Below, piece by piece: positions 40,501 to 43,139 of a stretch of DNA of 64,000 nucleotides; the first letter of the stretch is position 1, and the number at the start of each line of letters is the position of its first letter. Position numbers and translations under genes: made by a program. The notes under the pieces are model-generated. The model did no database searches. It saw nothing but the letters and a program-made list of their open reading frames with translations, and was not told the DNA's origin. Source of the stretch: Mermis nigrescens (Eukaryota; Nematoda; Enoplea; Mermithida; Mermithidae). The stretch lies in the NCBI GenBank assembly GCA_036768485.1, contig JAVLUZ010000142.1:22534290-22598289 (forward strand). The letters are read 5' to 3'.

Positions 40501-42925
40501 CTTTTCAAACTCAATATCGTTTTTTTAAAAGCATACCGCGCAGTTAATTATCTACTTACTCTGGCGCAAGGCACTAAAAATCTAAGGAATTTCCTGATAT
40601 TTCTATTGTTTTTGTCCACAAAAACCGTTGCACATATAGATGTATGTAGAGGAGAGTACCAGACATGCATACAAGCATCGGGTGGGGAGGGTGAAATTTT
40701 AAAGTGCTTTTTTGGACTCAAAAATGGTGGATACCATAGATACACAGCATGGCCGATCTGGGGCGGGGGGTTCAGCTGATCTGGGGGGTCAGCCAATCTG
40801 GGAGGTCAGAAATTGGGTTTTTTGTGCCAAAATGACCTCAAAAACTGGTAAACATGCTAAAATAGCGTCAAAACTACGTTATTCCACAGTTTCTAGTCAT
40901 TTTCGAGCACTCTTGAAGAAAATTTTCAATTTTCATCTATGTTTGGCCTTCATTTTGCATCATTTTCCCCACTAAATTTTCCATTTTTCCATTCTGGGGG
41001 TATAGACACCCCAAAACCCCCAGGAGCACGTCTGGTGGGGATCGTCAAAGACATCGTTTATCGGCGTTTCTGCCGGTGCTCTGTTTCTAGAGCTTGAATA
41101 CATAAAAAATTTCGAAGAAAATAAAAAAAACTGGAATAAATTGAACAAAATACAGTAAAAAATGAGTACATGGCACGAAGCTCCGGAAATTTGACGCTTT
41201 TGGGCAAATAGATGGCTAAAAACGCTTAGAACTCAATCTTTTCTTCGAATATATGGGCACTTGTTGAAAATCGTTAATTCTGAGGGTTGGAAAAATGCAG
41301 GGGGTTGAAAAATTTCCTAGGGGTGAACTCCCACCAACCCCCTCAAGATCATTTATACAGTATGTACCAAAAAATAATGAAAAAAAATAAAAATACCCCA
41401 AAATCACATTTTACCTCTCTTGAAACATGTCCAACTTTTCCTTCGGTTTCGCATTTTATCTTCTTGCGTTTATATGCATCGTCTAATGGCACGGCATCTT
41501 TATCTGCACTAAAACAGGACAAATAAAACCTAATATATATGATTCGCCGTCAAAACCTTCATCCAAGCAAGGCAAAATTGACAAGTGAATATAATCTAAT
41601 CGTTCCAAGTAGCGAAAAAATGCATGTTTTCTTATAATTTCTAAATTAAGGCAAATTTTGAAATCGACAGAATATTAGCATTGAAAACAGTTTTCTACAA
41701 GATTTGAATATTCAATTAATCACGATTAAATTCTCTAAATACAAATATTCATACTCTAGCCCTATTTAAGGACACTAAATAGAAGACAAGCGAGAAAAAT
41801 GAGGGTCAAGTAATTAAATTGAAATTTTTTATGAAAAATCTTTTGTATCAGTTAATATGACCTTAAATCTAACTTACGTAAACATCTTCAAATTACGTAA
41901 AAAGCTTTAAAACTCATCTCTGTATCGAAATGCTTCAAATAAATGAAATGAGTTAACGCTATTCTGTCTGAGATACTCAGCTCAGCAGAAGATAAGCAAG
42001 GAAAATAAGAAGCCAAGCAATTTGAAATTTTCCAAGATGAAATTCAATTAAGTGAATGTACCTACCCTACGAGAAGGTTTCCTTATAAAATCTAAATTGC
42101 TGGTCAAAGACTTGACATGCTCTTGACTATTTTTTCGATTATGCAGAACATCAATGCAAATATTTTAACGGACGTTTAAGACCCTTAACGATTAACATAA
42201 TAGAAAAGAAAAATGCTCCGATTGAACAAAAAGGACGAATATACTTGGAATTACGCATCATTATGGACATAAAAGGGGGACTAGGGAAAAGTTACCTACT
42301 TATGCCTTTGAAAGTTGTAAACCCCTGATTTCGAGCTTTACACCTCCAGAAATAACTCAATATTGAATTTTTCGAACGCGAATTGCTGCGACGTGCAGCC
42401 CTTGAAACGTACTTTAATTTTGTACTATTCAATTTGTCCAGACTTATAACCGGAGAAGTTGACAGAGAAATCTGAGACGTTTTTCACACCATCCACTAGA
42501 GTGTAAATTTTAAACCCCTAGATCTAACTCCGTATTGACTGTCAAAAAGTTCGTTGATAACCCGAAAATAGCCATTGAGTCGTAAAGGCCAATATAATTT
42601 TTTTATTATCTATCTTTAAAAAAAACACACAATACAGAAGTGTCCCAGTGTTGCTGTAAAGGGGGTAGACATATATGGGGGCACCCAAGTATATTATAGG
42701 TACGCTAACGCGCTACGTATGATAAATAAAGTGTGATAGATCTACAAAGTGTAGTACGAGTATGAAATGGGTACAAATGGATAACTTTAAAAAAAATTCC
42801 GATTGGTATGTAGATTACGTACGTACAAGCATATATATATATACATGCCAAAAAATGTGCACTTGCCTGTCAAATGCATCATCCGAACTTGAAGATCTTA
42901 AGCCTGTTGTCTGGTTTTCCGACAT
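82..42925 (-). CDS. ASPG: Type I L-asparaginase with C-terminal ankyrin repeats (15-exon gene, spliced)
   Basis: Predicted cytosolic enzyme hydrolysing L-asparagine to aspartate and ammonia; the mammalian homologue is also described as a 60 kDa lysophospholipase. The coding exons are 42867-42925, 41415-41508, 37758-37899, 35450-35567, 33949-34063, 26440-26649, 25061-25187, 23613-23725, 18723-18908, 13915-14028, 10547-10768, 8521-8639, 4445-4572, 3309-3408 and 82-261, read right to left. They give about 675 residues if one missing base in exon 13 is allowed for. Residues 80-440 are the asparaginase domain: YSGGTIGM with nucleophile Thr90, DSSNMT near residue 165, HGTDT with Thr191 and Asp192, and RGNRSTK with Lys263. 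The Asp192-Lys263 spacing equals that of E. coli AnsA. Residues 480-660 carry ankyrin motifs such as [11 protein letters not shown]. Introns reach about 8 kb and are full of transposons. The family assignment is secure; a frameshift in exon 13 is either a sequencing error or real damage. Confidence 0.9.
262..476. repeat. AT-rich TTAATTAA-type simple sequence in last intron
   Basis: Positions 285-375 consist of overlapping TTAATTAATTAA and AATAAATAATTAA runs. No coding signal is seen. Confidence 0.7.
477..707 (+). mobile_element. R1 MITE copy
   Basis: Starts CATAGGTGGACAGCA and ends CACGCCCATGTGTG. It shares the R1 core: AAATGGTGGTATGGCAAAA, then CATCGAGCACTATCCATTGG, then a GGGGTATgttGGTTTCTGG block. 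The flanking 8-mers AGCTGGAC and GTCTGGAT are only loosely alike. 708-991 holds nothing recognisable. Confidence 0.75.
992..1167. mobile_element. R8 MITE with perfect 8-bp target duplication
   Basis: 176 bp element starting CAGGGGCGGAT and ending ATCCACCACTG, flanked on both sides by ATAAGCAC (984-991 and 1168-1175). It is G- and C-run rich. The 8-bp duplication indicates hAT-type mobilisation. Confidence 0.88.
1168..1957. other. Intron sequence without recognised features
   Basis: AT-rich. The ORFs here are short and unlike any family I know. A CCCCCAGAATTTCGATGTTGCCCACC fragment near 1817-1842 resembles an R1 end. Confidence 0.5.
2097..2327 (-). pseudogene. Tc1/mariner-type transposase, C-terminal fragment (left arm)
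   Basis: The 76-residue reading contains [20 protein letters not shown], the third-Asp block of DD34D-like transposases, and ends in [10 protein letters not shown]. The first two catalytic Asp residues are absent. It is a dead remnant in the left arm of the fold-back. Confidence 0.85.
2336..2779 (+). pseudogene. Tc1/mariner-type transposase remnant (right arm)
   Basis: It reads [16 protein letters not shown], an in-frame stop, then [19 protein letters not shown] (second catalytic Asp) and [17 protein letters not shown] (third Asp). An extra T in the AAAGTTTTACACC stretch shifts the frame relative to the left arm, and the frame is recovered near the end ([10 protein letters not shown]). The N-terminal half is missing. 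Confidence 0.85.
2918..3151 (+). mobile_element. R1 MITE copy
   Basis: Starts CATACGTGGGCAGCAAGAAA, ends TACGCCAGGTGTG, with the full R1 core. No clear target duplication; the left side abuts the mariner fold-back. Confidence 0.82.
3309..3408 (-). CDS. ASPG: ASPG-like exon 14, ankyrin repeat
   Basis: It encodes [20 protein letters not shown] and YDRRSALHV, matching the vertebrate YDGHSALHV segment. The acceptor is ACTTTGCAG and the donor CATGTG|GTACGG. Confidence 0.88.
3424..3914. mobile_element. R2 element interrupted by an R1 copy
   Basis: R2 starts TACATGTAAGAGGGGGATGG and ends TTCGAGCCGTTTTACATATG. An R1 copy (3448-3703, CATAGTTGGGCGGCACC to CCAAGTATG) splits it. 3915-4444 holds no recognisable element. 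Confidence 0.75.
4445..4572 (-). CDS. ASPG: ASPG-like exon 13, ankyrin repeat with one-base frameshift
   Basis: After acceptor CCTTCCAG the frame reads [12 protein letters not shown]. Across an AAAA run the ankyrin sequence continues in another frame as [16 protein letters not shown], then GLGSELC up to donor TGCAG|GTTAAA. One base is missing relative to the ankyrin consensus spacing. The surrounding exon phases require the extra base, so an assembly indel in the homopolymer is as likely as a true mutation. Confidence 0.78.
4597..4798 (+). mobile_element. R2 MITE with perfect 8-bp target duplication
   Basis: 202 bp element with terminal repeats CATACATGTAA and TTACATGTATG, flanked by TATGTAAG at 4589-4596 and 4799-4806. 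The inside has G-runs, CCATCCCCC and TTTTTGGCCGTTTTT motifs. It lies 25 bp from exon 13, inside the exon 12-13 intron near its acceptor. Confidence 0.9.
4944..5570. repeat. R9 and R8-like relics
   Basis: Begins CAGGGTTCATAC with repeated TTTCCCAGGTTTCCCAGG and ends with an R8-like GGCGGCCGGCC to CCGCGCCTG end. 5571-6024 is AT-rich with no recognised feature. Confidence 0.5.
6025..6784. mobile_element. Non-autonomous DNA element with CAGGGTG termini
   Basis: Starts CAGGGTGAGTAAAAAAAG and ends GACCCACCCTG, whose reverse complement is CAGGGTGGGTC. No transposase ORF. The termini resemble mariner/Tc1-derived elements; superfamily is inferred. 6785-7227 shows nothing recognisable. Confidence 0.55.
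7228..7667. mobile_element. R2 element interrupted by an inverted R1 copy
   Basis: R2 ends are CATACATGTAAGAGGG and GAGCCATTACATGTATG with imperfect flanks GTGTCGGA and GTGTGAGA (6 of 8). R1 occupies 7419-7632 in reverse orientation (CACACCAGGGCATGGGG to GCCCACGTATG). Confidence 0.8.
8213..8306. repeat. R9 fragment with TTTCCCAGG tandem units
   Basis: AATCCCCTGA followed by TTTCCCAGG/TACCAGG units is repeated and ends GTGTATGAACCCTG, the inverse of the R9 start at 4944. 7668-8212 and 8307-8520 hold nothing recognisable. Confidence 0.55.
8521..8639 (-). CDS. ASPG: ASPG-like exon 12, ankyrin repeat
   Basis: It encodes [20 protein letters not shown] followed by LSEGVSVHA, a good ankyrin helix-turn-helix. 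The acceptor is GCTTACAG and the donor CAAA|GTAAGT. Two bases (AA) carry into exon 13. Confidence 0.88.
8823..8992. mobile_element. R10 MITE
   Basis: Terminal repeats CAGGCACGTAGCTGG and GATACGTGCCTG, flanked by GTTACCCC (8815-8822) and GTCACCCC (8993-9000), 7 of 8 matching. It is nested in an older repeat covering about 8690-9160. Confidence 0.8.
9161..9580 (-). mobile_element. R11 element with perfect 8-bp target duplication
   Basis: 420 bp, flanked by ATGCCGAC at 9153-9160 and 9581-9588. It shares its inside (AACATGTTTTGCATGATTTTTGGG type sequence and TTCACCCTCATGAACTTTCG) with the copy at 29745-30204. 9589-10192 is a relic of the CTGATC/CCCCAGA type with no ORF. Confidence 0.8.
10193..10479 (-). 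mobile_element. R1 MITE copy (reverse orientation)
   Basis: Starts CTAACCTGGGCGTGAGG, ends GCCGCCCACATATG, flanked by GATCTGAC and TATCTAAC (6 of 8). It contains an internal duplication of the CAAAATACCCCC block. Confidence 0.82.
10547..10768 (-). CDS. ASPG: ASPG-like exon 11, end of asparaginase domain and start of ankyrin region
   Basis: It begins [12 protein letters not shown], equivalent to LLTKDLRGEMT of vertebrate ASPG, continues through a Ser/Thr-rich linker and enters the ankyrin region with [16 protein letters not shown]. The acceptor is ATTTTTCAG and the donor AGCATG|GTGATT. Confidence 0.9.
10802..11031 (+). mobile_element. R2 MITE copy
   Basis: Starts CAGACATGTAACAGGGGG and ends TTCGAGCCGTTACATGTATA. 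It begins 33 bp from exon 11. Confidence 0.75.
11079..11316 (+). mobile_element. R2 MITE copy
   Basis: Starts CATACGTGTAAGAGGGG and ends GAGCTGTTGCATGTATG. No clear target duplication. 11317-12236 is repeat-derived, with GGGGCGGAGGAAGGGAGGGG and GGCGCTCCGCGTCGG segments but no ORF. Confidence 0.75.
12237..12477 (+). mobile_element. R1 MITE with perfect 8-bp target duplication
   Basis: Starts CAAACGTGGGCAGCAAG, ends CTACGCCCAGGTGTG, flanked by GTTGACAC at 12229-12236 and 12478-12485. The sequence to 12860 is TTGGTTGATTG-rich; 12866-13290 is an older repeat sharing CCTTGTGCATCTATA-type ends. Confidence 0.92.
13395..13635 (-). mobile_element. R1 MITE with perfect 8-bp target duplication
   Basis: Reverse orientation (CAAACCTGGGCGTGGCGG to GCCCACGTATG), flanked by GTTCTATC at 13387-13394 and 13636-13643. 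Confidence 0.92.
13915..14028 (-). CDS. ASPG: ASPG-like exon 10
   Basis: It encodes [20 protein letters not shown] then [18 protein letters not shown], matching the GFDMTxEAALxKLxYxL block. The acceptor is TTATTTAG and the donor AAAGGG|GTAAAA. Length is 114 bp, phase 0 at both ends. Confidence 0.93.
14054..15164. mobile_element. R3 element carrying a nested GTAC-rich hAT-type element
   Basis: R3 starts CATGCATGATCTTGG and ends CATGCTGTGCATGTCTG, with flanks ATAGCAAT and ATACCAAT (7 of 8). It is split by the element at 14073-14819. The R3 body has ATTTGCTCAAAAGTGTCA and AAGATAGAGCATCGTCA motifs. Confidence 0.8.
14073..14819 (+). mobile_element. hAT-type element of the TGTACAAAGA family (copy 1)
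   Basis: Starts CACTGTTTTTTTGTACTCGG, ends CTTGTACAAAAAAACCACTG. It has multiple GTACAAAG half-sites and three copies of a GGCGC-TTC-GCGCC type hairpin. Related copies with 8-bp target duplications are at 43140-45631 and 49553-50283. Confidence 0.8.
15238..15545. repeat. R2 relics in both orientations
   Basis: A forward R2 start (CATATACATGTAGCAGGGGG) is followed by an inverted R2 segment (TAAATGACCTCCAATTTTTGG). 15546-17118 is a mosaic of older GC-run repeats with CCTTCAGCGGGGG, TGTGCATGTATG and GCGCGAAGCGCCGG segments and no supported ORF. Confidence 0.5.
17119..17787. mobile_element. Non-autonomous DNA element with 30-bp terminal repeats
   Basis: Termini ACGGGTGTCCCCTAAAAATC and its inverse match for nearly 30 bp. 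The inside has duplicated AAAGAGCAAGAAAAGG-like segments in inverse orientation and an 89-codon minus ORF with no family resemblance. The superfamily is unclear. Confidence 0.75.
17898..18094. mobile_element. R8 MITE with perfect 8-bp target duplication
   Basis: 197 bp from CAGTGGCGGATCTAGG to AATCCACCCCTG, flanked by ATAATTAT at 17890-17897 and 18095-18102. Confidence 0.92.
18723..18908 (-). CDS. ASPG: ASPG-like exon 9
   Basis: It encodes [20 protein letters not shown], then [18 protein letters not shown], conserved across type I asparaginases. The acceptor is ATTTTTCAG. The only donor giving a correct join to exon 10 is AAG|GCATGC, a GC donor; the reading frame hits a stop a few codons later. 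Confidence 0.9.
18915..18965. repeat. (AAAT)n microsatellite in intron 8
   Basis: AATAAATAAATAAATAAAT runs begin just after the exon 9 acceptor region. 19190-19260 holds an R8-like fragment. Confidence 0.75.
19467..19745. mobile_element. Possible piggyBac-type MITE with TTCCC/GGGAA palindromic ends
   Basis: TTAA at 19467-19470 precedes CCTTTTAGTGGCCAACGTTC, followed by a CCAATCGGG palindrome centre. About 240 bp on, the inverse end reads GTTCCCGTTTGGGAACGATGG and CTCCTAGGAG. A TTAA target on the right is not cleanly adjacent. A further direct copy of the palindromic end is at 20862-20884. No transposase is seen from 19745 to 21300. Confidence 0.45.
21663..21894 (+). mobile_element. R1 MITE nested in hAT element
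   Basis: Starts CATAGGTGGGCGGCACC, ends CACGCCCAGGTATG, flanks AGTGCCAC and AATGCCAT (6 of 8). Confidence 0.82.
22620..23218 (+). mobile_element. TGTACAAAGA-family element, 5'-truncated copy
   Basis: Begins inside the family consensus (GCCGAAATGAGTAATTGTG) and ends GTGCAAAACAAACACTG. It includes the hairpin CGGCGCTTCGCGCCG at 22708-22722. Confidence 0.8.
23299..23528 (-). mobile_element. R1 MITE, divergent copy
   Basis: Starts CATACGTGGGCGTTGGG, ends TGCTGCCCACCTATG. The GGGGTATGC region is degraded. No target duplication. It lies close to exon 8. Confidence 0.75.
23613..23725 (-). CDS. ASPG: ASPG-like exon 8
   Basis: It encodes [16 protein letters not shown], matching the DVGLLRLYPGIP block of vertebrate ASPG. 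The donor is TGT|GTAAGA and the acceptor CTATTTTAG. The first residues ([10 protein letters not shown]) are not conserved and resemble the start of exon 7, so the acceptor is less certain than the donor. Confidence 0.82.
24233..24435 (+). mobile_element. R2 MITE, degraded copy
   Basis: CATACATTAACAGGAAGG start, TTTTTAGGTGTTTTTTGTCC core, GAACGCTTACATATCTG end. 24436-25060 shows nothing else. Confidence 0.65.
25061..25187 (-). CDS. ASPG: ASPG-like exon 7, catalytic lysine
   Basis: It encodes [19 protein letters not shown], where the Lys (residue 263) is the catalytic lysine, then [16 protein letters not shown]. The acceptor is TTAAACAG and the donor ACATG|GTTAGC. Confidence 0.92.
25737..25944 (-). 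mobile_element. R2 MITE with 8-bp target duplication
   Basis: CATACATGTAACGGCTCG to CTTGAATGTATG, flanked by AACACTAT and ATCACTAT (7 of 8). The sequence to its left (25490-25720) is a relic with GGCGCAAAGCGCCGA and a C-run. Confidence 0.82.
25962..26396 (-). mobile_element. R3 element copy (reverse)
   Basis: Starts CAGACATGCACGGCATATG and ends CCCCCAAGATCATATATA. It shares GTTTTTCGGCGTTTCTAAC and AAATGAATTTTCGG-type core with the other R3 copies. It ends about 45 bp before exon 6. Confidence 0.7.
26440..26649 (-). CDS. ASPG: ASPG-like exon 6, second catalytic signature
   Basis: It encodes [13 protein letters not shown] (catalytic Thr191 and Asp192), [20 protein letters not shown] and [16 protein letters not shown], among the best-conserved blocks of the family. 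The acceptor is CCTTTTAG and the donor CCGGAA|GTATTG. Length is 210 bp, phase 0 at both ends. Confidence 0.95.
26779..27381. mobile_element. Element with long terminal repeats and GGCTATATAG arrays
   Basis: About 50 bp of imperfect inverted repeat at each end (AGGTGCGCAAGGTCAAACTT on the left, its counterpart on the right). The inside is an irregular array of units like TATATAGCCTTTTTGGGCTC. No ORF. A related fragment lies at 38693-39055. Confidence 0.75.
27542..27759 (-). mobile_element. R1 MITE copy (reverse)
   Basis: CATACCTGGGCGTGGGGG to CCGCCCACCTATA; flanks ATTACGAG and GTCGCGAG match only in part. 27760-28237 holds nothing recognisable. Confidence 0.8.
28238..29033. mobile_element. 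Fold-back element with about 165-bp inverted arms
   Basis: The left arm 28238-28400 (from AAAGAAAAATGCTCCGAT through CTTTCTCTAAGCAACGCAAA) reappears inverted at 28862-29033. The arm start is shared with the repeat beginning at 42205, so the arms are probably termini of that family. No coding potential. Confidence 0.85.
29190..33254 (+). repeat. Mosaic rich in TTTACAC / GTGTAAA half-sites, ending in a GC hairpin
   Basis: TTTACAC or GTGTAAA occurs at least sixteen times, often as inverted pairs 10-22 bp apart, for example TTTACACATCCACTAGAGTG near 30783. Two units end in a hairpin: 31333-31362 (TATAGGTACGCGC..GCGCTACCTAT) and 33226-33252 (ATAGGTAGCG..CGCTATCTAT). An R11 copy interrupts it at 29745-30204. 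ORFs here, including a 155-codon one at 30190-30657, look fortuitous. The function is unknown. Confidence 0.7.
29745..30204 (+). mobile_element. R11 element with perfect 8-bp target duplication
   Basis: CATAGTTTCCCAAGG to ATGGGAATGTGTG, flanked by CCGACCAC at 29737-29744 and 30205-30212. It contains CGGCGCGAAGCGCCG at 30046-30060. Confidence 0.9.
33949..34063 (-). CDS. ASPG: ASPG-like exon 5, DSS-MT substrate-binding loop
   Basis: It encodes [20 protein letters not shown] then [15 protein letters not shown], matching the family pattern P-L-x-DSS-x-MT-x-x-x-W. The donor is TATAC|GTGAGA and the acceptor GCATGCAG. One base completes the proline codon begun in exon 4. Confidence 0.92.
34118..34372 (+). 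mobile_element. R1 MITE with 8-bp target duplication
   Basis: CATAGGTGGGCAGCACG to CACGCCCACGTGTG, flanked by CCTAACAC and CATAACAC (7 of 8). It lies 54 bp upstream of exon 5. Confidence 0.88.
34505..34632. repeat. AAAT / AAATATGT microsatellite
   Basis: Runs of ATAAATAAATAAATA interspersed with AATATGTAAA. 34633-35111 holds no recognisable feature. Confidence 0.75.
35120..35377 (+). mobile_element. R1 MITE with perfect 8-bp target duplication
   Basis: CAAAGGTGGGCAGCACC to CACGCCCACGTGTG, flanked by ATCGTACT at 35112-35119 and 35378-35385. Confidence 0.92.
35450..35567 (-). CDS. ASPG: ASPG-like exon 4
   Basis: It encodes [20 protein letters not shown] and MKPYVLP, matching the segment of vertebrate ASPG that follows GGTIGM and ends in LVLPP. 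The donor CTACC|GTAAGT is near-consensus; the acceptor is TTTCAAG. Confidence 0.88.
35647..35871 (+). mobile_element. R2 MITE with 8-bp target duplication
   Basis: CGTACATGTAACAGCGG to GAGCCGTTACATGTACG, flanked by AACAGGGG and AACATGGG (7 of 8). A partial inverted R2 follows to about 36020. Confidence 0.82.
36029..36194 (-). mobile_element. R10 MITE
   Basis: CGGGCACGTATCTCTGAGG to CAGCTACGTGCCTG, flanked by TCCATGTA and TCCATTTA (7 of 8). It is the inverse of the copy at 8823-8992. 36300-36687 is AT-rich with nothing recognised. Confidence 0.82.
36688..36909 (-). mobile_element. R2-like MITE, divergent
   Basis: Starts CATACACCTGCACG and ends CCTGGTGCATGTG with a TTTTTGGCCCAAAATGGC core. 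No clear duplication. Confidence 0.6.
36918..37143 (-). mobile_element. R2 MITE with 8-bp target duplication
   Basis: TATATATGTACCAGTTCG to CTATTACATGTATG, flanked by ACTGAATG and ACTGTATG (7 of 8). Confidence 0.8.
37152..37694. mobile_element. R8-type element with an internal (ATT)n tract
   Basis: Left part GCGGCCGCCCCCTCC and right end AAATCCTGGATCCGCCACTG fit the R8 family. It is longer than other copies because of added AT sequence and the microsatellite. It ends 63 bp from exon 3. Confidence 0.65.
37483..37577. repeat. (ATT)n microsatellite
   Basis: About 31 uninterrupted ATT units; likely polymorphic. It creates false poly-Asn and poly-Leu reading frames. Confidence 0.95.
37758..37899 (-). 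CDS. ASPG: ASPG-like exon 3, first asparaginase signature
   Basis: The acceptor is CCTTCAG and the donor GAAT|GTGAGA. It encodes the strand-turn motif [14 protein letters not shown], whose Thr (residue 90) is the expected nucleophile of type I asparaginases. The (ATT)n tract and an R8 element lie just downstream in the intron. Confidence 0.92.
37926..38093 (+). mobile_element. R1-like MITE, short divergent copy
   Basis: CATACGTAGGCAGCAAG start and CCACACCCATGTGTG end, but the middle lacks the AAATGGTGGTATGGCG block. 38094-38690 holds nothing recognised. Confidence 0.65.
39297..39560 (-). mobile_element. R1 MITE with perfect 8-bp target duplication
   Basis: CATACCTGGGCGTGGGG to GCCCACGTATG, flanked by GTCCTGAC at 39289-39296 and 39561-39568. 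39569-39924 is a relic (R4) with CAGATCGGCCATACTGTGCA. Confidence 0.92.
39933..40313 (+). mobile_element. R3 element with perfect 8-bp target duplication
   Basis: CATACATGATCTTGG to CTGTGCATGTATG, flanked by ATCTTTAC at 39925-39932 and 40314-40321. It carries the hairpin GGCGCTTCGCGCC at 40086-40098. Confidence 0.92.
40660..41360 (-). mobile_element. R3 element interrupted by an R4 element
   Basis: R3 starts CAGACATGCATACAAG and resumes after about 41033 (CGTCAAAGACATCG), ending CTCAAGATCATTTATA. The insert (about 40735-41033) shares CATGGCCGATCTGGGG with the relic at 39569-39924. It lies 55 bp from exon 2. Confidence 0.65.
41415..41508 (-). CDS. ASPG: ASPG-like exon 2
   Basis: The acceptor CTGTTTTAG precedes the exon and the donor GAGAG|GTAAAA follows it. 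It encodes a charged, poorly conserved segment ([18 protein letters not shown] and on) of about 31 residues before the asparaginase domain. Phase 2 on entry and phase 0 on exit fit exons 1 and 3. Confidence 0.75.
42205..42724 (+). repeat. Short copy of the GTGTAAA family with terminal hairpin
   Basis: Starts AAATGCTCCGATTGAACAAA, includes GCTTTACACCTCC and GAGTGTAAA, and ends TATTATAGGTACGCTAACGC followed by GCTACGTAT, a hairpin. About 520 bp. It joins the fold-back arm sequence and the hairpin end in one unit. 41530-42200 is AT-rich with nothing recognised. Confidence 0.75.
42867..42925 (-). CDS. ASPG: ASPG-like exon 1 (start codon)
   Basis: The ATG at 42923-42925 opens a Ser-rich leader starting MSENQTTGL that shows no signal peptide. 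The exon leaves two bases (AG) that join exon 2. The donor reads CAG|GCAAGTG on the minus strand, a textbook GC donor rather than GT. No other ATG in frame lies between this and the conserved domain exons. The start is inferred; a 5' UTR exon upstream cannot be excluded. Confidence 0.72.
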
Positions 42926-43131
42926 AGGGAAATAAAACAAAGTACGTGAAATTTAGCGTCGCCTATTCGCATACGGTCAAGTGGATTTAATACGCCTATG
43001 CCTAAGAATATAACATAGGCAAGTTAAAAAACACAGTAACTTAATACATACATAGTACTTTTTTATGGAAACTAATATATTCGGCAGTCCAGCTAGATTA
43101 GCAATGAACAGTAGATATACCATCTAACACA
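42926..43131 (-). promoter_or_regulatory. Presumed promoter and 5' UTR region of the ASPG-like gene
   Basis: 206 bp between the start codon and the target duplication of the hAT element. The minus strand has an A/T-rich CATAAAAAAGTACTATG stretch near 43060-43077. No convincing TATA box or initiator can be fixed; the assignment rests on position only. Confidence 0.3.
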
Positions 43132-43139
43132 GTAAGTAT

